A stretch of 64,000 bases of DNA, from NCBI RefSeq assembly GCF_918797505.1, contig NC_092795.1:18091131-18155130 (forward strand). Reading direction: 5' to 3'. Position 1 is the first letter of the stretch. Every line of letters begins with the position of its first letter. This DNA is from Bemisia tabaci. Its lineage: Eukaryota > Arthropoda > Insecta > Hemiptera > Aleyrodidae. Positions 10,041 to 24,900 of this stretch are shown piece by piece. The translations under genes were made by a program, and so were the position numbers. The notes under the pieces are model-generated. The model searched no databases, had not been told where the DNA came from, and was given only the letters and a program-made list of their open reading frames with translations.

Positions 10041-12746
10041 CATTACTTTGTCTCGTTTTCCAATAAAAAATGAAGTATAACAAGGAGTCTGCAACGTCGC
10101 AAACGGAGATACTTGGTTTCGCTCTCGCACTTCGGTCATTGATTTGCAACAGCGAAGAAAGAGTACCGCGCTGAGAAGCACCTTGTGCGAAAAACTAAAA
10201 TGCATCAATCATAAAAGGAATCCATTTTTTCCTTTCAAGAAAATAGGGCTACGCGAAGGTGGGGATGGTGTGTGTGTATGTGTGTGCTTACTTCCGTTCA
10301 TTTTGAAGGAACGTACAATTTTGGTTATTTTACTTTCGGTAAAGCATGAGTATGAGAACAAAATTAAACTATTTCTCTGTCTTGGTTCTAACGGATTTTA
10401 AGACGGCTCGTAGCGGATACTGCACGAAATATTTCCGCACAAATGAGCAAATCCTCCGTAAAATGAGCCACTGGAATAACAGGAAACTGTGTAGCTTCCC
10501 AATGAGAGGATCGCGTTGTGTTAGTGAATCATGTTTCTTCGCACTGAACAGTAAGTCTTGAGTTGTTTCTGCATGAAAAAAAATTTCCGTGACATACTTT
10601 GATTTAAACATTTGATAGATCGATGAGTTTCGATCGCATAAAAAACTAGGATATAATTGGGCGCATCTTGTCTGAATCATTAGTTTGGCAAAAGATCATT
10701 TTGGTAATAACGCCTGAATGCAATTGTTCGTGTTCGGGGGATGTCCGTGTTGCATATTCAAAAATTGAAGGCGCGCTGGATTTTCTCTCTGAAATGTCAA
10801 CAACACGTTAACTTACCCTCTCGTTCCTTGCGCAACCTTCCTGCCTACAGAGTCAAACGACTGCCTATGCAGAGAGTCCATCCCACGCGAAAGAGTGGAA
10901 GAGAGGTGTTGTTAACAAGTTACACTTTCCAAGGTTTGCTTGCGCCTTCAAAGTTCAAATTTTCTACATCAAAGCATACAATTCTTATTGTGATAATGAC
11001 ATGAATTCTCGAAATACTACTTACTCACATGAATTTGGTTTTGAAATTTTGAAGGTTATTATTTTTTCCTCTCTCTTTCTCTCTCACTTAAATTGAGGTT
11101 TAAAAAATCACTCGAAATTTGGCCCAAAAACGATGATCAAAAAACGGCAATGAGATAGATTCTGCGTTTTCAGATGAGCGTCTTGGTAGTAAAGGTTAGC
11201 ATTTTAATTTTTAAATTGGCTTTTAACACGCTCTCCCGTCCTTGTTTCTACCATCAAGTGTCGCACCGTCGATGTATCACAATGGCAAGACTGTAGTTCC
11301 GGCAGGGAAGGAGTGTTCGCGATTCTTCACCTAGTATGAAGTCTTTACCCTTTCCTGGTTGTTTTTTTTCGCGAGCGGATCATCGCGATTTTTCTAATTT
11401 AACAAAAATTAGACCTAAATTTCCAATTTTGCCATAATGGGTGATATTGAGAGCTCATCTAAAAATCAAAATATTGTGAACTATTAACCGAATCACGTTA
11501 AGAAAAAAGGGAGAAAGTCACAGCAGCTATTGCCAAATTTTACCGAGCAATCGAATGTGCGATTCATTCCATCTGGTAATTTGCCTTGATAGTGATCTTA
11601 TTGTTAGAGAAAATCCCCCAAAATTTTCCTACCTACCGTTTTCTTGTAAAAAAAATAAATGTGCCGATGAAACTTGGCCCTATGACAGAAAAAAATCGGG
11701 AAGTTGCTTAAAAACGACGAGACACGCCAACACATATCTCGCGCCTAGTTTAAAAACCAAGTACATATTTCCGAACCTCGTCTTCGGCGCCTTATTTTTG
11801 CAGGTTATGCAACTATTCGTGCGTCTACAGGGGTTCTATCGCCCCAGAGCTGAACTAAATCTCACTCATCGGCTGTTTTACCTTTTAAATTCGTGTTGTT
11901 AATTTGTGAAATAATCATGCATGTCAAAGAAAACTATGTTTTTTGTCGTTGATACAACTCCGACGTTTTTTTTTTTTAAATTCGAGTAATTGAATTCAGT
12001 GATTTTCTCTTGAAATCCATTTTATTTGCAAAATAATCATGCAGCGAAATCAAAGAAACGTACCTAACTAATAAAAAATGCCGGCTCCGGCTCAAACCGC
12101 CAGGGCAGACGAGCATCAAAGATTGCATACATGCCAAAGTGAAGGCGCATCATACCTTATAGCTCTGAAAAACACGAAAACAAAGTGAAGGCACGCCTGA
12201 CCCCGAATTGGGTATCGTCAGCAGACTGATAAGCGAAAAAAATCTTATCTCCGATTCGGGTGTCAATCATTAGTCCCAAAATACACGTATCTCCGTATCT
12301 CTATACCGTATTTCGCAACTGCTAACATTATTTCGCGAAAAACGTTATGAGACTCTAAAAGTATCTTATTCTTGATATTTTCACCAGGTTTTGCGTTTGA
12401 GTAGTCAACCGGAAGAAAGTTAGGAAGTTTCTTCATTCTTCTTAAAAATCGGGAGGGGCGTTTTTGGTCCGTAACCTGCGATTGGTGGTTACATCACGGT
12501 ACGCAGCGAAAAAGTAACCTGCCGATAGCTTCCCTCAAAATCCACCGCAGATACCACTAGGGCCTTAACCAAACTTAACAGGCAGATCAATGGATGGTGC
12601 TAATTTAATTAAAGAGATACATGTGAAGAGTAAGACGTTGACATACCTTCAGAGACACAAATACAGGTTGACCGGTTAATATAAGTATTAAATCGCAAAA
12701 ACAATTAATGAACCAGCATGAGGATGAGAGGTTTTAAACATGTAGT
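10041..12746. other. no gene recognised; repeat fragments
   Basis: Contains a (GT)n-like stretch at about 10,269-10,287 and the third copy of the GATGTCCGTGTTGC dispersed repeat (10,738-10,780). A short piece at 11,530-11,550 (CTATTGCCAAATTTTACCG) resembles the arms of the inverted repeat at 49.5 kb. Open frames up to 115 codons show no known motif. Confidence 0.45.
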
Positions 12747-13651
12747 CAGGGCCGGATTTAGGGAGTGCCCACATGGGCAAATTTAGGGGGCGGCAAAACT
12801 TGCAATTTTTTTAAATGTAGGTAAAAAGAAATCGGATGCAGAAAAAAAATTACAAACCAGAAAAGGCGACAAAATCTCTCATTTCCTAAGAATGCTAATT
12901 TCTAATTTTGTCGTCTTTCGATGATACAAGAGACAGCATCTTTAATTAGTCGAGTAAAGAGAGAAACCTAACACGCAATTACGCCTGGAGCGACGTGGCA
13001 CAGAGAGCAATGATGTCGAGGACTTGAGATGAAAAGGAGAAGCCCTCGGCGCGGCGGTCGGCATGTAACACATACTAGCGCCTACAAGACTGCATGAATA
13101 CTTTACGCATTGCGCCAAACACAGTACGTTCAGCAGCGGTCGGCGTATGACGCATAGCGCCTACAAGACTGAAGTGAACATACTTCACGCGGTCAGCGCG
13201 GCGGCGGAAGTTAACCATCTATGGCATAGCGTCAGGAATTCGTAGCAACATATTTTCGGGGTTTTTAAAAATTGAATTTTTCCCTTGTGTTATGATTTTG
13301 GAATAGAATCTGAGATCTAAAATTAATTCATGCTATAGAGGGTTAAAATTATGAAACCGCATTTATATTTGTTCTTTCGAAATTTTTTTCGTTCATTTCT
13401 TATAAATGGATGGCCTTGTCCACACAGAGATAGGTTTAACGAACTTAAATTTCGCGCAAAGTTCCGCGAACTTTCGCCAGGAGTGTTGACAGGGCTTTCG
13501 CAAAAAAATGTGTCCAACACGAGTAAACGCGTCTCATGCACCCCTCCTCCTGCGGCACGTTCACTTGATGGTTTTTATTTTCAAAACGAATGAGAAGGGG
13601 GCGGCAAAACACAGGTGGCCCATGGACGGCAAGTAGGTAAATCTGGCCCTG
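12747..13651. mobile_element. 905-bp hAT-like non-autonomous element (CAGGGCC ends)
   Basis: The left end reads CAGGGCCGGATTTAGGG and the right end, in reverse complement, CAGGGCCAGATTTACCTA. Flanking 8-mers are CATGTAGT (12,739-12,746) and CACGTGGT (13,652-13,659), which differ by two transitions: an aged 8-bp target duplication. CAGGG ends and an 8-bp duplication point to hAT. Just inside both ends is GGGGCGGCAAAAC. The interior holds two GCGCCTACAAGACTG repeats (about 13,078 and 13,150). No complete transposase. Confidence 0.7.
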
Positions 13652-14459
13652 CACGTGGTAACAATCCAGTTCATGAAAATTGATCACACTTCACATGTGA
13701 CTATAAGAACTTAATTTGAATTTAAGATACACGTCTCCACACCAAAAGTGATGTTTATGTAGAAGAAAATTAAGTAGGTACACCTTCAAAAGTAAGCTAT
13801 GAAAGCAATTTCACAAGTTTATAAATCATTTGGGCACATCCCACTCGCACCCAGACACGAAATCACGAATAAATCCTATCCTGAACGATGAAATTTATGT
13901 TTCTCACGACGCGCACAGGCAATTATTGCACTTTACCATATTCTGCATGACCATGTAGACCATTATGTTGGAGCCGAGGCTCCAAAGAAAAAGAAGTGAT
14001 ATGATGCAGAGAAAATGAGGAAAGATGAAATCGCAAGAAGACACAGAAAATTGCATTATGGAACTCAGTGCTGAGAGACTAGATGGAAAATTGAGCCTAC
14101 CTTAAAATGGGGTGCATTGAAAGGGGCGGCAAGCGCGTTGGCGAGGGACGAGCAGGTCCCAAATAAGGGCTGTAAGCTGGTCACATGCTGAAAGGCTGGA
14201 TATTCACCCGAGAATCACGGCGTCTACCACATTGTTAGGATAGTCAGGCCCGTGCCATGAACTATCCTAATACTTACGGCGAGAATAACTTCAAACGAGC
14301 GAAAGACGGCGGTAAGGCAAAGAAGTAGGAAAAAAGAAGGAAAGCGCGTTCCTACAGTACACTTACTTCGGCAAAGGCACGGCACCGGCAAGGCACGAGA
14401 GACGCGAAGGACGCACACGACTCGCGGTTACTCAATCAGTCAATACCAAAGTCCGTAAC
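13652..14459. other. intergenic, no gene recognised
   Basis: No coding exon or complete element is visible. A GC-richer patch starts near 14,120 and leads into the putative GPAA1 promoter. Confidence 0.4.
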
Positions 14460-14602
14460 AATTTGCATTATCCTGCAAATCCGTAGAGCCGGCCGTTACG
14501 TCGCAAAACTTTAGTAACTTAAGAAACTTAGTGCTGCTGATACTGTCGCTGATACTAGTGGCGAGCGCGAACATCAGCCTTCTACAGTGTTGCCGATAAT
14601 TA
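14460..14602 (+). promoter_or_regulatory. putative GPAA1 promoter and non-coding first exon
   Basis: The first coding exon of GPAA1 is preceded by a clear acceptor (TTTCTTTCAG at 15,557-15,566) only 10 bp before the ATG. A 5' untranslated exon must therefore lie upstream. The best candidate is this locally CpG-enriched stretch, ending with a consensus donor (ATTA|GTAAGT, exon end 14,602) about 0.96 kb before that acceptor. No core promoter element is claimed. Inference from splice signals only. Confidence 0.35.
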
Positions 14603-15576
14603 GTAAGTCTTGTTGTGTAAACATAAACATAACCTCAATCTTTGCGATGCCGTCTCCTTACCCCTTTACCGGAACAGAATCCAGTGAATTAGAAAAGAAA
14701 TTATCGTTTTAGAACACAAAATTCAGTCTCTTATCAACTATCATGTCGTTATGTATGAAAATTTTGATCCATTAATATCCTCCTACCGTATTCATTAAGC
14801 ATGACTTATCCCTGTGATTGTAATTCAGTGTTGAGGGTGTGAGGGAAACGAAGAAGCCTCCTAAAAGAGACATTTAGAATCAAAAACCAGGTCAGAAACT
14901 CTTTATTTTCTACCCTTTTTAATTGAACTGTGTCACTTGAAATATATTGATAGTCTTTTACTGCCAGGTCAAGCCATTATTGCTGGTAGCAGATCTTAAG
15001 TCCTCTGGAACCGCTCAACGAGTGGTGTATGTGCCTCACATAGTTTAATGCCGATTTTAATACCTGTCTCCCTCCGTCTTCTATTCTCAAAATCTGCATT
15101 ATTTTCACAATAGTCCATGTGAGGTCATACAGGCTCATCCCTGCTTTTTTTATAAACTCTTAGCTATCGAAGTCGATGTGAAAAACTCACCCTGACAATG
15201 AGCGCCTCTCTTATCAGTTAATTTACTTGGAAGGATTGTGTTTAAATTTTGAGCAAAGTTGAATTTAAGTTTTGTAAAATTCATCATGAACAACTCATCA
15301 CATTTCAAAATGAAATCATTAATTTATGTTTTGTTAGAAATTCATCCTTCTCTTTATCAATTTATTACAAATAATGAGTAATTGTTTAGCAGTCAAAAAG
15401 AAGCTGATTGATCAGATGATTAAGTAACGCCCTAACCATTTAGGTATGACGAATTTGATTTTGAACTATAAACTGTTGGAACTACAATTTTTTGCTAATG
15501 TCTCTATGAAGTTTCTGATTTCTTTTCGGCTACGTTTTTGCAAAACTTCATCTTTTTTTCTTTCAGACATTTTACA

Positions 15577-18036
15577 ATGGGTCTTTTAACTGATCCAACA
15601 ACTGGCCAAGGTAAAATTATTCAAATACTCTTGAATCATCATGGAAAAATCTGTGTACTCCTTTTCCTGTCATCCCTTGTTTGGTTTGTTTTACTGGCGC
15701 ACAACCAATTCAACGCAGGTAAGAAGCTTTTATTGTAATTTTTATGCTTCGTTAGGGGATAGCAATCACTCATTAATTGCTCAATGAAATTACCAACATG
15801 AAATCAGAACATAACGCTAAGGCTCGGCACCTGTGTTTTGGCTTTTAGTACATTATCGAGTTCCTCCTGCAAGAGAAAAAAAAATTATGTACCTCTAAAA
15901 AGTCTGGACAAAGCTGCAGAGTTATGTATCAATTTTGAAGCAGCCTCCTCCAGATAAAAGCTGAGTCCACTTACAGGTCAATTTGTCATTTTCAGCAGTG
16001 ATAACTTAATGTTTCTTTATCCTCTCATATCTAAAGTTCACATAATTTCAAGCAAACTTCAGAGGAAGGAGCTCTCGAATAGTTGCCTTGCTAGGTTAAC
16101 TGGACTGAAAAATGCAATCCCGTATGTTTATATCTTGTTGATAACATTTGAGCGTTAACATTTTCTGAGCTTTAAAGTAGCAGTCATTGATATATTTAAT
16201 AATAATAATAATAATAATAATATATTTATTAATGCAACAGCCTCATGAAATTCATACAAATTTATGAGCTTAACACTCGTCAAATAATTTAATGGAACAA
16301 AATTTAACATCAAATAAATGTAACAAAATTTTAACAAACAAGTAAAAAAAAAAAAAAAAAAAAAAAGAAAACAGTAAATGAAGAACTAAGACTTAAGACT
16401 TAGGGGACTACATTCAGGCAATTTAGGGATTGGGGAGATTTGCGTCGAGATATTCTTTTAACTCGTAAAAAGGGTTTTCTATGAAGTAATTTTTTATGTT
16501 ATTTAGGAATAGATTTGAATTTTCTGATTTAATGAAAAGTCTTTTAATGGCTTGGGAAGCTTGTTAAAATATCTGATACCTCTGCTTTCTAAGCTATCCA
16601 GTCTACTTTTTCCCCCGTTTTTTTTCAATTTTTGCTAGGATATTTCTGGTTTGTATTTGATTATTAGTAATTAATTTTTCTTTGATGATGTAGCCTAATT
16701 TAATTGATTCCTTTATTGTTGAATATATATACCTAGAGAAGGCAGTCATCACATTGAACTCTGGGAATAGTTTTCTACAAGAGTCAAATTTTTTTTTGTT
16801 TGCAATAATTCTTAAGATTTTTTTTTGAGTTAAAAGAATATCTCTGGCATGTTGTATAGCCCATAATTGTATGCCATAGCTAATTATGGAATCCACGTTA
16901 GAATGGTAGTAAAACATGAGGGACTCCCTATCTATTTCCTATTAAGTTTCCTAATAGCAAATGCCCTACTTGCAATTTTTTCTGAATATTTGATCTGTTC
17001 AAAGAAGGAAATGTAACCGATAGTATAGCTGCACTACTTCCCGCTGTAGTTTTGCCTTCATTCTCAGGCGTTTTGACTTCACAGTCATTTTAGAAACAAA
17101 AATATATTTTCTGTCAATTCTATTTTCAGGAAATGGCATGGAAATTACCTGAATGAAGTTTATGTATTAAGTCACTCATTGAAAAAAAGGAGATACATAG
17201 AATCAAAATGCCTGAATTTACCCTTTTAAACATGCTGGGGAAAGGGATAAGGAGACAAATGTCACATCAGAAAATGGCACCATTCAGCATATATTTATGC
17301 GGTAACCAATGTCCAGCTAATGATTGACGCATACAAGTTGATGTGACATTTGACTTTTTTTTTCTTTCCCAGCTCTAAAACCCTGGTCATTGCTTTAATA
17401 TTTCATGCACCATGTATTGTTGCACATGTAGTTCACACAGGATTGTTTCATGAGTAAAAGAAAAAGAAAAATTTAAATGATAATTAAGGTGATTATATTG
17501 GAGAAGTGTTAATGATTCTCTCTCATTAATTTTCTTCTCAAGTAGTAAGTAGCACTTCCTCTTTTTTTTGCAGCAACATATTTCTCTGAGAATGCACTGC
17601 TACCAGGATTAGTGAAAGGAGATTACAGCGATGATGGTGTGGCAAAGAGGGTCATGGAGGAATTGGAAGTTGAAGCTGATGCCCACCAGAATTCTATTCC
17701 TCAATCATGGATAGTTGCGAAGTTTAGACAGTTCGGACTTGATACTTACCTTCATAATTTTACATTGAACTATCCATTAGGCAAAAAACAGGTAATCACG
17801 AAAGTCTGAGCTCAAATCGTAAAATGGCGGTTTAAATACCTGTCACTGAAGATAATTGACTGTTGTGGTGAGGTTTTTAAAAAATATTACCTTTTCAAAG
17901 TACAAATATTTACTTCAAGCACTCACTCCTTAAAAAAATTTAATTATAATAATGGCAAATTTTGTGAAAATATCCTTTTCAGGCACCTGCTGAGGAACAG
18001 GTGAGGTTTTCTCAAAATGAAATCACGGGTTCTATG

Positions 18037-18068
<32 letters not shown>

Positions 18069-19769
18069 CTGTCCTGTATCTATAGACTCATGATCATGAA
18101 GTTTTCTTTACTTTATCAAACCAACCTCAAGTACAAAGATGATTCAACTTTCTGAAGATCGTTGTAAAAACAAATATATTGATACTCATGAACATGAATA
18201 GAAAGAAGACTAAATCAAAAGTACCCAACCAAAATATCATGACGGCAGTAAAAGTCAGAACTACACTTACACATGAATGCCTGTCCATAAAATAGGGCCT
18301 TTTCTCCATGAGACGTTTCCCTGCAATTTAGCAATTTGTGGCAGCGAAATGTTGCACTTATGAAAATGGCAAGAAATATTGACTATCAATAACTAAACTA
18401 TAATGATAGTTTTGCTCTGTTGGAAGAATGTATTAGCCCCATCCTGAGAAGGGAACAGCAGAAAATCTCGGAAGTTTCTTTTGTGCGATTCAACACTGCG
18501 ATATATCTCTTGAAAACTGCCCGTGGAGACAAAGCTTACTGCAGAGTATGAATATTAATTCTGAGGGTCCCTTCTGAAGTACCAACTCGGCAAAATTTGC
18601 TCTATCCTCTAAAGAAGTGGGCTTGTACAAGAAAGAAAAAAACAAAGTGTTCATTAATATTTCCACCGAGGAAGAGGCTCGATTTTTACCTTGTTGATAT
18701 TTTCCGTCACATTAACTGTCCAAGCATCTGAGCCAAAATTTTGGTAAATTTGCTTCTCTTATTTTGTCTGTCTCTCAACAAACAACAAAGCCCCATGACT
18801 AGCTTTTTGGTCATCTCTTTGATCTAGTTTCTTGTTCACTGTATGACTCCTGAAGGTCTAATTTGTGTTACAGAAATACACTGGAACCAATATTTATGGA
18901 ATACTAAGAGCAGCACGAGGAGCGAGCACGGAAGCTGTTGTGTTATCTCTTCCGTACAGGTTAGTTTCTCATTTTATATTTTAGAGTGAAATTTGTTTCC
19001 TGAAGCTTGTTGGGAATAGTATTACCATGCTACTTTTTGTTTTGCTTCTTTTTTAATTCTGCAAGTCCACAATTTTGCTCATTTTAGAGTTGATGTTTCG
19101 CTGGGATCCCATAAAACTCAATTTCAGTCAGTTATTTAGTTTAAGATTTTGGTCAAAGTAAAAATACTTCGCAAATCTTAAGCTTATTTTGGAGACTCTA
19201 AATGTTGATTTTGATCGAAACGGAGTCAGTACTCTTAATTTTGATATTTAATGTAAAAATATAGTTATGTATGAAGTCTTGGGAAATACGCTTGTATAGT
19301 TGATATGTTGAGCAGATTCGCTTATAAATGAAATCTTGTTACTCTTTACATATTTGAGTCAGGATTAATGATTGACTCACGAGATATCTCTAAAAATTGG
19401 TGGAAATGTTTAGAGCATCGATAGTTGTACTATGAAAACACAAATCTCAAAATATTATCACTACCTACCTAGTGTATTTTTTATTTTATTTTTTAAAGTC
19501 TCCTCTGTCCGTATCTCTTTTTCTGCGTCTGTTTTTCACTATGTCTTTTATTCTGAGTGTTATTTTTGTTTTATTCTTTTTCAGGCCTCCTAGTAGCACA
19601 AATCCAACAACTTTGCCAGGACTTGCTCTCATGCTAGGACTAATTAATTTTTTCGGCAGTAAGTGAGGCAATTAATTCATTTTTCAATCAAGATTTCTTT
19701 TAGGACAATAAGTATTTCTCATCTTTTACTTAATGTATTATTCTTTTCTGCTAGGCTGCAAACAATTTT

Positions 19770-19808
<39 letters not shown>

Positions 19809-21907
19809 CCAAATCAGATGTCATTGCCCAAGTATGAGCATACATAGCAACAAAGATGCACTTTGCAGAAACTAAAGAGGCATAATTTCCTGAATGAGAT
19901 TTTCTGAAAACGAGCAAAAATATGGAAAAAAATATAACAAGCTTATCAGACTTGAATTTAAGAAAAAAAATTGACCTCTCAGCCAGACATCAGGAACTCC
20001 AATCAAAAATTTTCAACCAGGAAAAAAAATTGATGACATTTGAATCGAAGTATGTAAGAACGTCCGATGTCCAAGATGATGTTTCAGATTTTGAGCGGAC
20101 AATTTCGTTGTAACTTAACAACACAAGATGGTTTAAGACGTTAGGAATAAAGAACAGTTTTATAAATAATCCCCTAAGTGTAATTAAACGTTTACAAAAG
20201 AGTTTGATCCTATTCACCAGTGTTGTGGGACAAAAGAAACCCACCGCAATTATGAAACCCTGTATTGGACAACGGACGTTTTCGCATACGTCGATTTATT
20301 TATATTTAAAGTGATTCAGGAGTTTTTTTTTTATTTTTTTTTTTGCCTTAGGTATAAATGGTTTTTTCCTGAATTTTAAAGGTAAAATGTATTGAGATAC
20401 GACTTGTCTGTAAATGTAGGGAAGATTCTGACTCGAAATCCTGCATTTAAAACAAATTATAACCAGATTTTTCTTTTGAATCTGTTAAATGGTTTGTTGT
20501 TTCAATTTCATCTTTTTTCTTTTACAGAGCAAAAATACTGGGCTAAGGATATAATATTTCTGGTAACAGAGCATGAGCAGCTGGGTGTGCAAGCTTGGTT
20601 AGAAGCCTACCATGGTATTTCATGTGGTTTGGGAGGAGCTGTGGATTATGGTGACATTGATGGCAGAGGCGGACCGATTCAAGCTGCTATAAACCTTGAA
20701 ATTCATGGTCGTAGACTTTCTCGCATTGATGTGAAAATATCAGGATTGAATGGACAGCTTCCAAATCTAGATCTATTCAATCTTGTGCATCGAATGTGTG
20801 CCAAAGAAGGAATCAAACACACTTTCTACAACAAGGATTCAAGTGTTAGTAGCGCTGTTTCTCTTTTTAACAAATACCATTTGTTTTTGAAAAATTTCAA
20901 TTTGTTTTTACCTCACTTGCAATCAGAAACATGATATCATAAAAAAAGAAAATCAGTGCAGGTATCAAGTGCTTTGAAAAAAAAACCCCATTGTATTATT
21001 GTAGAGAGCATAATTTAAGATTGAATGCTGATCTAGTAGTTCAACCATAGGCTATTCAACAAATAATTTTTCTCCGCAACCTTCCCTAGATTATTCGTTG
21101 GAAAAACATTTACATCCCATTTTAAGATCTCATTATACAGAATTTACTAGCTTAATAGCATTTGATTCACTTCATTTGCTGGCAAAGTGAACAATCTGAA
21201 TAGTTGCTCAACATGTCTTCGGTAGACTAGGTATGTGCATTGTATCACACAATTCAACAGTGTAAGTCAGCAATCATGTAACTCGGTTTGAGGCGTCGCA
21301 AACTTCCTGTCATACTTTATTTTTTCAACAAAAAACTACTCAACAGCAATTCTTTAAAACTGCCTTGATTTTTCTTCTCTGTGGGAAGAAAATTCTGCTA
21401 AAACTTCAAGGAATGATGTTGAGTTGTTCTCCTATAAAAAAATAACATAGAGGCGGAGATTTTCAGACTCCTCAAACGAGTTATGTGATTGCGGATTTAC
21501 GCCGAGGATATCTTTGGTAGAATAGGTATGTACATTGTATTGCACAATTGTTTTCCACAGCAGATAAATTCAACTGTAACAAAATCGTACATTCGATAAC
21601 TATTAAAAAATTTATTGGTCTTTTATTTTTCCTCTGTTACAGTCTCATCCTAATGATTTTGTGGGAGAATGGCGCTCAAAGTTGAATACTTTGGTATCAA
21701 TGGTGGCAACTCAAGCATCTGGAGTACCCAATGGCAATCATGGATTATTCCATAGGTAATTTGCACCTATTTCTTCAATTTATTTTATGAAATTAGGGGA
21801 TGAATTTTTCCAGGAATTTTTATCCATTTCTTTGAGAATGGGAACATTTTGATGAATGAACATAAAATTTCCTATAAAAAAAAACTGTTACAATTAGTCT
21901 ACATGTT

Positions 21908-21947
<40 letters not shown>

Positions 21948-24900
21948 GGTCGTAACTTACCAAATGGAGCTGAAAAATCAAATTACAAATTTAGAAAAAT
22001 TCTTTACCAATGAAAGTCGATTTTTGATTTCGTCTAATTTCAATAATTGAACTTTCAGGTTTGGAATTGAAGCTTTAACATTAGAAGGCTATGAACATGG
22101 TAACCGCGTCAAATACATAACGTTTCATCAGCTGGGACGGTAAGTTATAAAGTTTCTTTAGATTTCCTTCAAATTTTAGTTCAAAATCTTCTAATTTTGA
22201 AAAAATACAGACCTTCTCTAAGAGTGGTCACCATTGAAGCACCCATTCAGGGCTTTTCGGCTTCAAGCAGAAAAGGAAAGCCAACTAAAATAGGTGGGAA
22301 ACTTCTTGGCAGTGCTTTTGTTCTCCATATATATTAAAGAATGCGCATTTTTACTCAAGCATCACAGTTTTTTGTTTTTTCTCATGCTTCCTAAGAAAAA
22401 TTTGTCTTGAAAGTGCACCTACCCCGATTTTTTTATTTTTTAAATTAGGCTCCATTCTTTTTAATAGCTTTTTTGTACTTTACTAATTGATGTTTTTTGT
22501 CCGCAGTGTTGTTGAGGGTATTTTTAGAAGTCTGAACAATCTTCTGGAAAGGTTCCATCAATCATACTTTTTCTATCTTCTTCCTGCTAGCGACAGATAT
22601 GTCTCAATTGGTAAATATTTTTATTTATTTGTCTCCTTTCTTCTATCTGCAGAAACAGATTCTGTTTTAAGTTACATCTCATTTTTGTACACGAACACAG
22701 ATCTCCCTCTTGCCACAGTTGAAACACTAACATGCATTCTAACTAAATTGCAGTATGCTAATGATAGTAATCAAGGAGCTGAGGTTCAGCTTAATCCATT
22801 CCTGTAGCCGCCTCAATGCTGCGTATTTTATAAGCATTTTTCCTTGAGATGCTGGTAAAAAATCACAAAATTATTGTAGCGTTTGTTCCTTTAGTGCTCA
22901 TAAATTTGCCACCGTTTTTCACCCCAAAAAATGGAGACTAAATAAATGTCTAATCTATTTTTATAAATGTAGACATCATGTCAATGTCAAGTAGTAGGGA
23001 CATGCTCAAAGAATGTCACAGTAGAGATTGCCTAAACTAGTTTTGGATTGGGTACCCTCGGGAAAAAGGAGACGGGGAAATCCCTTGAAGGAATGTTGGC
23101 AGGGCGTCAACAAAGAGATTCTAAGATGTTAGTTGCTCGATGACTTTTGGGGAGACAGGGGCGTGTGGCGTTTGGGTGTTGTGCAAAGTGTCAGAGTGCA
23201 TGGTAAGAGTGACGAACATGAATATTAATGTTTGCATTTTTTAAAATCCCACTTACCTACTTCTCCCTTTCAGGAAATTACATGATATCTCTTGGGGTAT
23301 CAGTTGCTGCTTTGTTCGCAAAATCTTATGTGACCTGGCTGCAGATTCAAATAAATGGGAAACGTGACACCTCTAAACCAAAAGACGATGCTTCTATCAA
23401 GACTTTAAAAATGGTATTTTGTATTTCATTATATTTCTAGTGATTTATTTTGCTCTTTTTGTTAGAGAACCACCCGAAGTTGGCAGTATTGATCCATAGT
23501 ATCACTTTTAGCCAAGATTGCATAGCATAGCCTATATTAATTTGAAAATTCAGTTTCCAGCATCACCTGATGCATACTACATTAGGGATGTATAGAAAAC
23601 AAATTTTCTAGATATTTTAAATTCAAATGTTTATTGCATATGTATTTATATGCAGTTGAGAATTAACTAACTGTAAAGTCAAAGATCAAAACAAGACAAC
23701 AGTGGTTTTCATTCTTGATAATCCTTCCTGGATAAACTACAGCTCACATTGTACAGTGAAGGGAATACTTTTTATGGGGCCCCCTATGCCCTTCAACTTT
23801 AAAGAATTTTATAACCTACAATGTTCTTCAAATATCTATCCTAAATAGCCATTTGTAGACAATCAAGCCCATAAAACTTTAAAATAAAAGCTAATCCGAT
23901 TTTTCTTCGGTCTTAAATGAAAGTATTTAGGTTTTTTTGTGCCTCCAGAATTCGAAGCAAAATCAAGAGTGCAATGGCATTTAAGTGGAAAAAATCAGAA
24001 CATTTTTAGCTATTTATCATGACGAAAGACAATTTTCAAAAGCGTGTCTGCTCTTTGATGAAACATAAGGCTCTTAGCAGTGTATGCCTAAAAAATAAAT
24101 GGAGCTACCTTTCAACTGGAGTAATGATGTACCACTAGAAAAAGTTATCATCTTAAGGAATCACTAAGACTTCTTCTGTAAGTGTAGTCATGTAGAAAAT
24201 TGCACTATTCATCTAGTAGTCTGGATTTTCAACCTTTTTATGCTTGTCTAGTCTGCTCTATCATTTCTCCTAACTTCTGTATTTCTTTTCTTTTAGGTTG
24301 CTGCAGACGATCCTAAGACTCTCAATTTAGTTGGAGTCGGTAGTGTGATACTAATGACACACTTCCTTGGGATGAACTTACTCTATTTATGTCAAAAATT
24401 TACTTCGTTGGGCTATTTTTCAACTGAAGACTCTCTGTTGGTCGTCTTAGCTTCTTTCTCGATTATTAGTCTGGTGTTTCCTTTAGTAATTAAAAGATGG
24501 TGAGTTATTTCTCAATGAATATTTTAAATATTTATAATGAACAAATTGCTCATTGGTTGTTTCCTTTAAAAATACAATTAATATCACGGATGATGTTGTC
24601 AATCTCAGATCAATTATTAGATCTTGACTCTTATCATAAGCAGTAGAAACTTCTGATTATTTGAAGTGTAAATATTTTCCTGATATTTCCTGAACACTTT
24701 AATAATCGATTATTTACCGTAGCTTCAAATGGGGAAATAACCATAGATCGCAAAGCACGCCACGCCACTGTGTCTCTTGTACATGGAACTTGCAAGCTTT
24801 TTAAGAAAAATCTAGTTTTTCAAAAAATAATTGTGCAGGACCAGAAAATATTTTCTTAAGTAGACTTGGGTATTTTTAGGAGTGCGAAGTTAAAACCAAC

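Noticed and set aside
13351..13687. 80-codon frames on both strands near 13.4-13.7 kb
   Set aside because: They lie inside the CAGGGCC hAT-like element and match no transposase motif I know.
22611..22807. Extension of GPAA1 exon 8 past 22,610
   Set aside because: The frame stays open to 22,807, but a good donor (ATTG|GTAAAT) and an exact phase match to the 23,274 exon place the boundary at 22,610. The extension does not resemble GPAA1.
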